Shown here one piece after another: positions 52,026 to 60,491 of a stretch of 64,000 nt of DNA. Origin of the DNA: Streptomyces fradiae ATCC 10745 = DSM 40063 (lineage in GTDB: Bacteria; Actinomycetota; Actinomycetes; Streptomycetales; Streptomycetaceae); contig NZ_CP023696.1 of NCBI RefSeq assembly GCF_008704425.1, positions 558,001-622,000 of the forward strand. Direction: 5' to 3'. Under the pieces are notes generated by a model, which saw only the letters and a program-made list of their open reading frames with translations, made no database searches and was not told the DNA's origin. The translations under genes were made by a program, and so were the position numbers. Positions within the stretch are counted from its first letter, which is position 1; each line of letters begins with the position of its first letter.

Positions 52026-53681
52026 ATGCTCACTGCCACGGCCGGCGACGGCCTCTCCCACCGCCTGACGCGCCCCTGGTGGCGCGACGCGGTGATCTAC
52101 CAGGTGTACGTCCGCAGCTTCCTGGACAGCACCGGAGACGGGATCGGCGACCTCGCCGGCGTCCGCTCCGGCCTGCCGTACCTCAAGAAGCTCGGCGTCG
52201 ACGGCATCTGGCTGAGCCCCTTCTACCCCTCGCCGCAGCACGACCACGGCTACGACGTGGCGGACTACCGCGACGTCGACCCGGTCTACGGCGACCTGGA
52301 CGAGTTCGCGCTGCTCGTGGCCGACGCGCACCGGCTGGGGATCAGGGTGCTGCTCGACATCGTCCCCAACCACTGCTCGGCCGAGCACCCGTGGTTCCGC
52401 GAGGCGCTGGCCGACCGGCCGGGCGGCGCGGCCCGCGCCCGGTTCCACTTCGCCGACGGCCGGGGACCGGGCGGCGACCTGCCGCCCAACAACTGGCACG
52501 CCATGTTCGGCGGCCCCGCGTGGAGCCGGGTCACCGAACCGGACGGCACGCCGGGCCAGTGGTACCTCCACATGTTCACGCCCGAGCAGCCGGACCTGAA
52601 CTGGCGCCACCCCGAGGTCGGCGCGTACTTCGACGAGGTGCTGCGCTTCTGGCTCGACCGGGGCGTGGACGGCTTCCGCATCGACGTGGCCGCCGGGCTG
52701 TTCAAGCATCCGGACCTGCCCGACTCGCCCGACCCGGAGGCGGACGCCCGCACCCGCGACTCGGTCAACCCGCTCGCCTGGAACCAGCCCGAGGTGCACG
52801 GCGTGTGGCGGCACTGGCGGAAGGTGTGCGAGGAGTACACGGCCCGCGACGGGCGCGAGCGGCTGCTGGTCGGCGAGGTGTCCGTGCCGACCGCGCGCGA
52901 GCACGCCCGGTACGTCCGCCCCGACGAGCTGCACCAGGCGTTCTTCTTCGACCTGCTGGGCGCCCCCTGGGACGCCGCCGCGTTCCGGGCGGTCATCGAC
53001 GAGGCGCTGCGGGACATCGCCGGTACCGGCTCCAGCGTCACCTGGGTGCTCAACAACCACGACCAGGTCCGCACCGTCACCCGGTACGGCGAGTCCGGCA
53101 CCGAGGGCACCGGGCTCGGCGCCGCCCGCGCGCGGGCCGCCGCGCTGCTCATGCTGTCCCTGCCCGGAGCCGCCTACATCTACCAGGGCGAGGAGCTGGG
53201 GCTGCCCGAGGTCGTGGACCTGCCCGACGAGGTGCTCACCGACCCGATCTTCCGCCGCACCGGCAGCCGGGCCCGCGTCCGCGACGGATGCCGGGTGCCG
53301 CTGCCCTGGTCGGGGCACGCCTCGCCGTTCGGGTTCAGCGCCGGCGAGCGGGCGCGGCCCTGGCTGCCGCAGCCGGGCTGGTTCGCCGAGCACGCCACCG
53401 ACCGGGCGCTCGCCGACACGCGCTCGTTCTGGCACCTGTACCGCGAGGGCCTGCACCTGCGGCGCGGGCTGCCGCAGCTGGGCGAGGGAACGCTGCGCTG
53501 GCTGGAGGCGCCGCCCGGCGTCCTCGCCTTCGAGCGCGGCGAGGGGCTGGTGTGCGCCGTGAACTTCGGTACGGAACCGGTGCCCGCGCCGGCCGCCGGG
53601 GCCCCGCTGCTGGCGAGCGGGCCGTGCCCGCCGGGCGAACTGCCGGGCTCCACCGCCGCCTGGTGGACCACCGCCACCTGA
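52026..53681 (+). CDS. GH13 alpha-glucosidase (oligo-alpha-glucosidase type)
   Basis: A 551-residue GH13 enzyme. Catalytic residues are Asp220 (DGFRID), Glu284 (LVGEVS) and Asp346 (NNHDQ), with DIVPNHCS and the N-terminal DAVIYQVYVRSFLDSTGDGIGDL typical of alpha-1,4/1,6-glucosidases. No signal peptide, so it acts inside on imported sugars. ATG 52026 or the adjacent GTG 52023 is the start; the open frame upstream is Pro-rich and unlikely. It precedes the binding-protein and permease genes, a usual alpha-glucoside operon. Confidence 0.92.
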   Translation: MLTATAGDGLSHRLTRPWWRDAVIYQVYVRSFLDSTGDGIGDLAGVRSGLPYLKKLGVDGIWLSPFYPSPQHDHGYDVADYRDVDPVYGDLDEFALLVADAHRLGIRVLLDIVPNHCSAEHPWFREALADRPGGAARARFHFADGRGPGGDLPPNNWHAMFGGPAWSRVTEPDGTPGQWYLHMFTPEQPDLNWRHPEVGAYFDEVLRFWLDRGVDGFRIDVAAGLFKHPDLPDSPDPEADARTRDSVNPLAWNQPEVHGVWRHWRKVCEEYTARDGRERLLVGEVSVPTAREHARYVRPDELHQAFFFDLLGAPWDAAAFRAVIDEALRDIAGTGSSVTWVLNNHDQVRTVTRYGESGTEGTGLGAARARAAALLMLSLPGAAYIYQGEELGLPEVVDLPDEVLTDPIFRRTGSRARVRDGCRVPLPWSGHASPFGFSAGERARPWLPQPGWFAEHATDRALADTRSFWHLYREGLHLRRGLPQLGEGTLRWLEAPPGVLAFERGEGLVCAVNFGTEPVPAPAAGAPLLASGPCPPGELPGSTAAWWTTAT

Positions 53682-53696
53682 ACCGACCGCCCCACC

Positions 53697-53780
53697 GAAC
53701 CGACCGAACCTCCGAACCGCCGAACCTCCGAACCGACCGAACCTCCGAACCGACCGAACCTCCGAACCGACCGAACCCTC
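53697..53780. repeat. 17-bp tandem repeat between alpha-glucosidase and binding-protein genes
   Basis: About five copies of GAACCGACCGAACCTCC run head to tail; the second lacks one base and the last has an extra C. The tract ends a few bases before the AAAGG ribosome site of the next gene. Units contain no strong stem. It could be a slippage-prone spacer or bind a protein. Confidence 0.85.
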
Positions 53781-53796
53781 CGAGAAAGGTACGGAC

Positions 53797-55140
53797 ATGA
53801 CGAGTCGACGCTCCACCGCCGTATGCGCCTCCACCCTCGCCGCCGCCCTCGCCCTGGGCGCGACCGCCTGCGGCGGCGACCCGGTCACCGCGGCCGGCGG
53901 CGACGGCAAGGCCCTCGCCGGGCAGACCCTGACGGTCGCCGGCGTCTGGTCCGGCGCCGAGCAGAAGAACTTCCAGAAGGTGCTGGACGCCTTCACCGCG
54001 AAGACCGGCGCGCAGACCCGGTTCGTGTCGACCGGCGACAACGTCTCCACGGTCGTCGGCAGCAAGATCGAGGGCGGCAACGCCCCGGACGTGGTGATGG
54101 TCCCCCAGGTCGGCGTGTTGCGGCAGTTCGCCGCGAGGAAGTGGCTCGCACCGCTGCCCGAGAAGGTCGAGAAGTCCGTCGACTCGAACTACGCACCCGT
54201 CTGGAAGGGGTACGGCTCCGTCGACGGCACCCTGTACGGCCTGTACTTCAAGGCGTCCAACAAGTCGACGGTCTGGTACAGCCCCGACGTCCTCGACCAG
54301 GCCGGGGTGCAGCCGCCGAAGACGTACGACGAGATGCTCGCCGCGGCCCGCGCGGTCGCCGACTCGGGCACGCCCGCCTTCGCCGTCGCCGGGGAGGACG
54401 GCTGGACGCTCACCGACTGGTTCGAGAACGTCTACCTCTCGCAGGCCGGACCGGAGAAGTACGACCGGCTGGCCCGGCACGAGATCAAGTGGACCGACCC
54501 GAGCGTCGTCGAGTCCCTGAAGACCCTGTCGAAGCTGTTCTCCGACGACAAGCTCCTCGCGGGCGGGCGCAACGGCGCCCTCGCGACGGACTTCCCCGGC
54601 TCGGTCGAGAAGGTCTTCGGCCCCAAGCCGGAGGCGGGGATGGTGTATGAGGGCGACTTCGTCGCGGGCGTCGCCAAGGACGAGTTCGGCCGGAAGATCG
54701 GCGAGGACGCGAAGTTCTTCCCCTTCCCGGCGGTCGGCGGCGGGAAGGCCCCGGTCGTCAGCGGCGGCGACGCGGCGGTCGTCCTCAAGGACGGCAGGAA
54801 CCGGAAGGCCGCGGACGCCTTCCTGGAGTTCCTCGCCACCCCGGAGGCGGCGGCCGTGTGGGCGGCCGAGGGCGGCTTCCTCTCCCCGAACAAGGCCCTC
54901 GACACCGCCGCGTACGGCGACCCGACCCTGCGGGCCACCGCCGAGTCGCTGGTCGGCGCGGGCGACTCGGTGCGCTTCGACATGTCGGACCAGGCCCCCG
55001 CCTCGTTCGGCGGCACGAAGGGGGCCGGCGAGTGGAAGATCCTCCAGGACTTCCTGCGCGACCCCTCCGACCCGGCGGCGACGGCCGCCGAGCTGGAGGC
55101 CGCCGCCGCCAAGGCGTTCCGCACCGCGAACCAGGGCTGA
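53797..55140 (+). CDS. Lipoprotein alpha-glucoside/sugar-binding protein
   Basis: A 447-residue binding protein with a lipobox LGATAC (Cys25). The family-1 pattern is clear: NFQKVLDAFTAKTGAQTRFVST, NAPDVVMVPQVGVLRQFAARKWLAPL, TLYGLYFKASNKSTVWYSPDVL, and SGGDAAVVLKDGRNRKAADAFLEFLATPEAA. It should deliver an oligosaccharide to the two permeases that follow. The ATPase is not encoded here; a shared MsiK-type ATPase would be expected in Streptomyces. Confidence 0.93.
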   Translation: MTSRRSTAVCASTLAAALALGATACGGDPVTAAGGDGKALAGQTLTVAGVWSGAEQKNFQKVLDAFTAKTGAQTRFVSTGDNVSTVVGSKIEGGNAPDVVMVPQVGVLRQFAARKWLAPLPEKVEKSVDSNYAPVWKGYGSVDGTLYGLYFKASNKSTVWYSPDVLDQAGVQPPKTYDEMLAAARAVADSGTPAFAVAGEDGWTLTDWFENVYLSQAGPEKYDRLARHEIKWTDPSVVESLKTLSKLFSDDKLLAGGRNGALATDFPGSVEKVFGPKPEAGMVYEGDFVAGVAKDEFGRKIGEDAKFFPFPAVGGGKAPVVSGGDAAVVLKDGRNRKAADAFLEFLATPEAAAVWAAEGGFLSPNKALDTAAYGDPTLRATAESLVGAGDSVRFDMSDQAPASFGGTKGAGEWKILQDFLRDPSDPAATAAELEAAAAKAFRTANQG

Positions 55141-55144
55141 CGCC

Positions 55145-56497
55145 ATGGCCTCAGTCACCGAGACCGCCCGGCGGGGGGCCGCCGACGCGCGGCGCCGCGC
55201 CGGGCGGCGCCGGCGGATCGTCGCCGTCGCCTTCGTCCTGCCCGCGCTGCTGCTGCTCGGCGCGCTGGTGGTGTACCCCGTGCTGTTCTCCGTCGGCCGC
55301 AGCTTCCTCGACGCGTCGGGCACGCGCTTCGTCGGCGCCGGCAACTACGCCGAGATGTTCCGCGACCCGGCCACGCTCCGGGCCATCCGCAACAGCACCG
55401 TGTGGGTGGTCGTGGCGCCCACGCTGCTGACCGCGCTCGGGCTGATCCTCGCCGTGCTCGTGGAGAAGATCCGCTGGGCGGCGGCGTTCAAGCTGCTGCT
55501 GTTCCTGCCGATGGCGGTGTCGTTCCTCGCGGCCGGCATCATCTTCCGCCTCGCCTACGACGAGGACCCCGGCAAGGGCGTCCTGAACGCGGCCGTGGTG
55601 GGCGTGCACGACCTGTTCGAGGACGGCGCGTCGTATCCGGGCGCGCGGGCCCGCGAGGGCGAGGGCGTACGGCGGGCCGCGGACGGCGCGTACGAGACGA
55701 CCGGGGCCCTCTCCCCCGGCGGTACGGCGCTGCCGCTGGGCCTCGTGGGCGTCAAGCCCGCCGAGGTGCCCGAGGACGCCCGTCCCGCGGCCGGGGCCGC
55801 CGCGGCGAAGGCCGGCCCCGGCGAGCTGCGGGGCGTCGTCTACCTGGACTTCACCCCGGGCGGCGGCGGGCGGCCGGGCGCGGTGGACGCCGCGGAGCGG
55901 GGCCTGCCGGGGCTGGCCGTCGAGGCGGTGAGCGGCGGGCGTACGGTCGCCACGGCCACCACGGGCACGGACGGGGCGTTCCGCTTCGGGGGCCTGGAAC
56001 CCGGCGGGTCGTACACGGTGCGGCTGCCCGCGGCCAACTTCGCGGAGCCGTTCACGGGCGTGTCCTGGCTGGGGCCGGCGCTGGTCACCCCGGCGATCAT
56101 CGGCGCCTACCTGTGGATCTGGACCGGCTTCGCGATGGTCCTGATCGGCGCGGGGCTCTCGGCGCTGCCGCGCGACGCGCTGGAGGCGGCCCGGATCGAC
56201 GGGGCGAACGAGTGGCAGGTGTTCCGGCGGATCACCGTGCCGCTGCTCGCGCCGGTGCTGACGGTCGTCTTCGTCACGCTCGTGATCAATGTGATGAAGG
56301 TCTTCGACCTGATCTACATCATCGCGCCGGGCCCGGTGCAGGAGGACGCGACGGTGCTGGCCACGCAGATGTGGCTGGTCTCGTTCGGCGGCGGCAACGA
56401 CCAGGGGCTCGGCAGCGCGCTGGGCGTCCTGCTCCTGCTGCTGGTGATCCCCGCGATGGTCTTCAACGTCCGCCGTTTCCGCAGGAGCCAGTCATGA
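55145..56497 (+). CDS. MalF-like sugar permease with inserted extracytoplasmic beta domain
   Basis: A 450-residue permease. Membrane helices are at about 25-50, 82-106, 115-137, then 313-338 and onward; the coupling EAA loop is EAARIDGANEWQVFRRITVPLL (347-368). Residues about 140-312 form a large insert between helices 3 and 4. Its second half (228-295: VYLDFTPGG, GLPGLAVEAVSGGRTVATATTGTDGAFRFGGLEPGGSYTV) matches the carboxypeptidase-regulatory/Cna-B-like fold. E. coli MalF also has a large domain in the corresponding periplasmic loop that grips the binding protein. ATG 55145 is 4 bases after the preceding stop. Confidence 0.9.
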   Translation: MASVTETARRGAADARRRAGRRRRIVAVAFVLPALLLLGALVVYPVLFSVGRSFLDASGTRFVGAGNYAEMFRDPATLRAIRNSTVWVVVAPTLLTALGLILAVLVEKIRWAAAFKLLLFLPMAVSFLAAGIIFRLAYDEDPGKGVLNAAVVGVHDLFEDGASYPGARAREGEGVRRAADGAYETTGALSPGGTALPLGLVGVKPAEVPEDARPAAGAAAAKAGPGELRGVVYLDFTPGGGGRPGAVDAAERGLPGLAVEAVSGGRTVATATTGTDGAFRFGGLEPGGSYTVRLPAANFAEPFTGVSWLGPALVTPAIIGAYLWIWTGFAMVLIGAGLSALPRDALEAARIDGANEWQVFRRITVPLLAPVLTVVFVTLVINVMKVFDLIYIIAPGPVQEDATVLATQMWLVSFGGGNDQGLGSALGVLLLLLVIPAMVFNVRRFRRSQS

Positions 56498-57414
56498 CCG
56501 CGACCGCGCCGACCGTCCCGGCGGAGCCGGTGTCCCCGGCGGGGCCGCCCGCGCCCCGCGCCCCGCGCCGCCCCGAGCGCAGGCTGCGCCGCTGGCTCGG
56601 CAACGGCCTGGTGCAGGCGTTCCTGCTGGTGGTGGGGCTGGTCTGGATCACTCCGGTGGCGGGGCTGCTGCTGTCGTCGCTGCGCTCGGCGCGGGACAGC
56701 GCGTCGAGCGGCTGGTGGACGGCGCTGGCCGATCCCGGGCAGCTGTCGTTCGCCAACTACGCGGCGCTGCTGGACAACGCCGGCATGACGCGGGCGTTCT
56801 GGAACACGGTGCTGATCTCGGTCCCGGCGACCGCCTTGGTCGTCGTGCTGGCGGCGCTCGCCGGGTACGCCTTCGCGTGGCTGGAGTTCCCCGGCCGGGA
56901 CTGGCTGTTCCTCCTGGTGGTGGCGCTGCTGGTGGTGCCGGTCCAGGTGGGCCTGCTGCCGGTGGCGAAACTCTTCGGCCAGCTGGGCCTGTTCGGCACG
57001 ATCCCCGGCGTGGTCCTGTTCCACGTGGCGTACGGGCTGCCGTTCGCGATCTTCCTGCTGCGCAACTACTTCGCGGAGATGCCCCGCGAGATGCTGGAGG
57101 CCGCGCGCATGGACGGCGGCGGCGAGTGGCGGATCTTCACCCATCTGGTGCTGCCGGTGGGCCGCCCGGCCATCGCGTCGCTGGCGATCTTCCAGTTCCT
57201 GTGGGTGTGGAACGACATGCTGGTCGCGCTGCTCTTCGCGGACTCCTCCGCCCAGCCGCTGACGGTGGAACTCCAGTCGCAGGTCCGCCAGTTCGGCAGC
57301 AACATCGACGTCCTGGCGCCCGGCGCCTTCCTCTCCCTCGTCGTGCCGGTGGTGGTCTTCCTGGCCTTCCAGCGCCACTTCGTGCAGGGGGTGATGGCCG
57401 GCTCGGTGAAGTGA
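56494..57414 (+). CDS. MalG-like sugar permease
   Basis: A 306-residue permease with six membrane helices after a Pro-rich cytoplasmic lead (residues 1-30). The EAA loop reads EAARMDGGGEWRIFTHLVLPVGRPA. The C-terminal SVK end is short as in MalG. ATG 56494 overlaps the stop of its partner by 4 bases and GCAGGAG supplies the ribosome site. Confidence 0.93.
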   Translation: MTATAPTVPAEPVSPAGPPAPRAPRRPERRLRRWLGNGLVQAFLLVVGLVWITPVAGLLLSSLRSARDSASSGWWTALADPGQLSFANYAALLDNAGMTRAFWNTVLISVPATALVVVLAALAGYAFAWLEFPGRDWLFLLVVALLVVPVQVGLLPVAKLFGQLGLFGTIPGVVLFHVAYGLPFAIFLLRNYFAEMPREMLEAARMDGGGEWRIFTHLVLPVGRPAIASLAIFQFLWVWNDMLVALLFADSSAQPLTVELQSQVRQFGSNIDVLAPGAFLSLVVPVVVFLAFQRHFVQGVMAGSVK

Positions 57415-57454
57415 GGCCGGGCGCCCCGGCCGTCGCGGGGGCGGCGCGGGCGCC

Positions 57455-57600
57455 GGGCCCCGGGCCCCGGGCCCCGGTCGTACGGCGTCCGGGGCCCGGC
57501 GCGCAGGGCGTCCGGGCCCCGGTGCGTACGGCCGCCGGGTCCCGGTGCGTACCACCGCCGGGTCCCGGTGCGCACGACCGCCGGGTCCCGGTGTGCGGGG
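57455..57600. repeat. GC-rich direct repeats between convergent genes
   Basis: GCCGGGTCCCGGTGCGNACNACC (about 23 bases) recurs three times in its clearest form from 57532 to 57600, with older variants (CCGGGCCCCGGTGCGTACGG) upstream and a GGGCCCC run near 57460. TCCCGGTGCG cores are shared. The tract separates the permease gene from the convergent acyl-CoA dehydrogenase. Confidence 0.75.
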
Positions 57601-57621
57601 CGCCGAGCACCCGGCGCTCCG

Positions 57622-58848
57622 TCAGCGGATCGGCACGCCGGAGAGGGCGCGGGCGATGACCAGGCGCTGGATCTCGCTGGTCCCCTCGAAGATGGTGTAG
57701 ATCGCGGCGTCCCGGTGCATGCGCTCGACCGGGTACTCGCGGGTGTAGCCGTTGCCGCCGAGGATCTGGATCGCCTGGGCCGTGACGTCCCTGGCGGCCT
57801 CGCTGGCGAACAGCTTCGACATGGAGCCCTCGGCGGACGTGAAGGGCTTGCCCGTGGCGGCCATCCAGGACGCGCGCCACACCAGCAGGCGGGCCGCGTC
57901 GATCCGGGTGCGCATGTCGGCGAGCTGGAAGGCCACGCCCTGGTTGTCGATGATCGGGCGGCCGAACTGCTCGCGGGTCGTGGCGTAGTCGAGGGCGACC
58001 TCGTACGCGGCGCGGGCCGTGCCGACCGCCATCGCCCCGACCGCCGGGCGGGACGCCTCGAAGGTGGCCATCGCGGCGTTCCTCACCCGCTCACCGCCCG
58101 CCCGCGCCTTCTCGCGGGCGCGGGCCAGGCGCTCGTCCAGCCGCTCCCTGCCGCCGAGCAGGCAGGAGCCCGGCACGCGGACGCCCTCCAGGACCACCTC
58201 CGCCGTGTGGGAGGCGCGGATGCCGTGCTTCCGGAACTTCTGGCCCTGCGACAGGCCCGGCGTGCCGGGCGGGACGATGAAGGAGGCGTGCCCCTTGGAG
58301 CCCAGCTCCGGGTCGACGACGGCCACCACCACGTGGACGTTCGCGATGCCGCCGTTGGTGGCCCAGGTCTTGGTGCCGTCGAGGACCCACTCGTCCTTCG
58401 CCTCGTCGTACACCGCGCGCGTCCGCATCGACGCGACGTCCGACCCGGCGTCGGGCTCGGAGGAGCAGAAGGCGGCGACCTTCACGTCGTCCGGGGTGCC
58501 GTACATCTGCGGGATCCAGGTGCCGATCTGCTCCTCGGTGCCGTTGGCGAGGACGCCCACCGCGGCGAGGCCGGTGCCGACGATGGACAGCGCGATGCCG
58601 GCGTCGCCCCAGAACAGCTCCTCCATCGCCATCGGGATGCCGAGACCGGTCGGGTCGAAGAACTGCTGCGCGTAGAAGTCGAGGGAGTAGACGCCGACCT
58701 CGGCGGCCTCCTGGATGACCGGCCAGGGGGTCTCCTCGCGCTCGTCCCACTCGGCGGCGGCCGGCCGGATGACGTCCCTGGCGAATCCGTGCAGCCAGTC
58801 GCGGACCTGCTTCTGGTCGTCGTTCAGCTCAAAGGTGAACTCGGCCAT
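57622..58848 (-). CDS. Acyl-CoA dehydrogenase
   Basis: A 408-residue canonical flavoenzyme: [29 protein letters not shown] and the C-terminal [19 protein letters not shown] with the catalytic Glu. [21 protein letters not shown] is also family-standard. It catalyses the first step of acyl-CoA beta-oxidation or of branched-chain acid breakdown. It diverges from a TetR regulator across a clear palindromic operator. Confidence 0.95.
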   Translation of the reverse strand: MAEFTFELNDDQKQVRDWLHGFARDVIRPAAAEWDEREETPWPVIQEAAEVGVYSLDFYAQQFFDPTGLGIPMAMEELFWGDAGIALSIVGTGLAAVGVLANGTEEQIGTWIPQMYGTPDDVKVAAFCSSEPDAGSDVASMRTRAVYDEAKDEWVLDGTKTWATNGGIANVHVVVAVVDPELGSKGHASFIVPPGTPGLSQGQKFRKHGIRASHTAEVVLEGVRVPGSCLLGGRERLDERLARAREKARAGGERVRNAAMATFEASRPAVGAMAVGTARAAYEVALDYATTREQFGRPIIDNQGVAFQLADMRTRIDAARLLVWRASWMAATGKPFTSAEGSMSKLFASEAARDVTAQAIQILGGNGYTREYPVERMHRDAAIYTIFEGTSEIQRLVIARALSGVPIR

Positions 58849-58870
58849 GGTTCCCTCCCGGCGTACGCAC

Positions 58871-58900
58871 GTTACTAACGGTAACCGCAGTCTGTTACCG
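58871..58900. promoter_or_regulatory. TetR-type operator, overlapping palindromes
   Basis: GTTACTAACGGTAAC (58871-58885) is an inverted repeat GTTAC-n5-GTAAC; the right arm is reused in GGTAACCGCAGTCTGTTACC (58880-58899), GGTAAC-n8-GTTACC. Three half-sites at regular spacing between the dehydrogenase and TetR genes suggest cooperative binding by the TetR dimer. Confidence 0.7.
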
Positions 58901-58989
58901 GCAAGTAGCCGCTGTCAACCGGCGGCGCCCGCGGCGGCGGTGCTACGTTGCGCCTGCCTCAGGGACGTCGACGGGCGGGGAGACACGCT

Positions 58990-59640
58990 ATGGACACCAC
59001 ACACCGGACCGAGCAGCAGCGGTCGGCCGAGCAGCGGCGGCGCGAACTGCTGGAGGCGGCCGACCGCGTGGTCCTGCGCGACGGGCCGGGGGCGTCCATG
59101 AACGCGATCGCGGCCGAGGCGGGCATCACCAAGCCGATCCTGTACCGCCACTTCGGCGACAAGGGCGGCCTGTACCGGGCGCTCGCCAAGCGCCACACCG
59201 ACGCCCTGCTGGCCGCGCTGCGCGCCGCCCTCGACGCCCCGGCGGCGGACCGGCGCCGGCGCGTGGAGGCCACCCTCGACACCTACCTCGCCGCGATCGA
59301 GGCGCGCCCGCAGGTGTACCGGTTCCTGATGCACCCGGCCGAGGAGGCGGGCCTCCCCGCCGAGCAGGGCTTCGACGTGGGCCGCCACTCGGCGCCGCTG
59401 CTGCGCCGCATGGGCGAGGAGCTCGCGGAGGTCATCGCCGAGCGCGTCGACCTGGGCGGGGGCGGCGAGGCGCTGGCGCGGGTGTGGGGCCACGGCATCG
59501 TCGGCATGATGCACGCGGCCGGCGACTGGTGGCTGGGCGAACGGCCCTGCGACCGGGCCGCGTTGGTGTCGGCCCTGGCCGACCTGCTGTGGGGCCGCCT
59601 CGCCGGGGCCGACGACCGCGTGGACGGCCCCGGCTTCTGA
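58990..59640 (+). CDS. TetR-family regulator
   Basis: A 216-residue regulator. The helix-turn-helix is RRRELLEAADRVVLRDGPGASMNAIAAEAGITKPILYRHFGDKGGLY; residues about 75-205 form the ligand domain. GGGGAG precedes ATG 58990. It diverges from the acyl-CoA dehydrogenase and probably represses it in response to an acyl-CoA ligand. Confidence 0.92.
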   Translation: MDTTHRTEQQRSAEQRRRELLEAADRVVLRDGPGASMNAIAAEAGITKPILYRHFGDKGGLYRALAKRHTDALLAALRAALDAPAADRRRRVEATLDTYLAAIEARPQVYRFLMHPAEEAGLPAEQGFDVGRHSAPLLRRMGEELAEVIAERVDLGGGGEALARVWGHGIVGMMHAAGDWWLGERPCDRAALVSALADLLWGRLAGADDRVDGPGF

Positions 59641-59654
59641 GACCGGCCCGGCAC

Positions 59655-59825
59655 GGGGGCGGCGGGGGTACCGGGCGCCGGGCGCGCACGGAGCCGGCCG
59701 GGCGCCGGTCGTGCACGGGGCCCGGCCGTACGCCGAACGCCGGGCACCGGCCGAGCGCCGGGCACCCGCCGTACGCCGAACGACGGGTGCCGGCCGTACG
59801 CCGGGCGCCGCGGGCCCGGCGGCCC
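59655..59825. repeat. GC-rich direct repeats downstream of the TetR gene
   Basis: Units around GCCGTACGCCGAACGNCGGGYRCCGGCC recur about four times in degraded form between the convergent TetR and deformylase genes (for example CCGTACGCCGAACG near 59729 and 59770). The tract resembles the repeat block at 57.5 kb in composition but not in exact unit. Confidence 0.6.
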
Positions 59826-59832
59826 CGCCCCG

Positions 59833-60378
59833 TCAGCTCCGGCGGCCCCACGGGGCGCGCCGCGCCGCGCGCAGGACCCGGGCCCGGCGCCAGCCGATCA
59901 GGCGGTCCGGGTAGACCAGGCCGTCCAGGTGGTCGCACTCGTGCTGGAGGCAGCGGGCGAAGAAGCCCGTGCCCACCACCCGCACCGGCTCGCCCCGCAC
60001 GTCGGCGCCCTCGACCACGGCCCGGTCGAACCGCTCCGTCCCGGCCTCCAGGCCCGGCAGCGACAGGCACCCCTCCGGGCCGCGCACCGTCACCCCGTCG
60101 GCCTCCACCAGGCGCGGGTTGACGACATGCCCGAGATGGCGGACGTCCTCGTCGTCCGGGCAGTCGTAGACGAAGACGCGCAGGCCCACCCCGATCTGGT
60201 TCGCCGCGAGGCCGACGCCGTTCGCGGCGTACATCGTGGCGAACATGTCCTCCACCAGCCGGGCCAGGGACGGGCCGAAGTCGGTGACGGTCTCGCAGGG
60301 GGTGTGCAGCGCCGGCGAGCCGAGCAGGGTCATCGCCCGCACGGCGCCGGAACTGCCGGGGATCGGCCGGTTTCGCAT
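59833..60378 (-). CDS. def: Peptide deformylase
   Basis: A 181-residue metalloenzyme with all three motifs: GVGLAANQIG (54-63), EGCLSLPG (102-109, Cys104) and HECDHLDG (146-153; His146, Glu147, His150). It removes the formyl group of new proteins. ATG 60378 fits the family start. Streptomyces usually carry several def copies. It diverges from murT. Confidence 0.96.
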   Translation of the reverse strand: MRNRPIPGSSGAVRAMTLLGSPALHTPCETVTDFGPSLARLVEDMFATMYAANGVGLAANQIGVGLRVFVYDCPDDEDVRHLGHVVNPRLVEADGVTVRGPEGCLSLPGLEAGTERFDRAVVEGADVRGEPVRVVGTGFFARCLQHECDHLDGLVYPDRLIGWRRARVLRAARRAPWGRRS

Positions 60379-60491
60379 GGCGTTCAGGGTACGTTCACCC
60401 CCGCGGTCGGCCTTCCCGCAGGTGGCGGGATTCGGGGCGGCGACCGGATCTCGATAGGCTGAGGCGACCCACGCTAGGAGGAACAAGGACG

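Noticed and set aside
57455..57600. CRISPR array
   Set aside because: The repeats are adjoining and degenerate with no unique spacers, and there are no cas genes.
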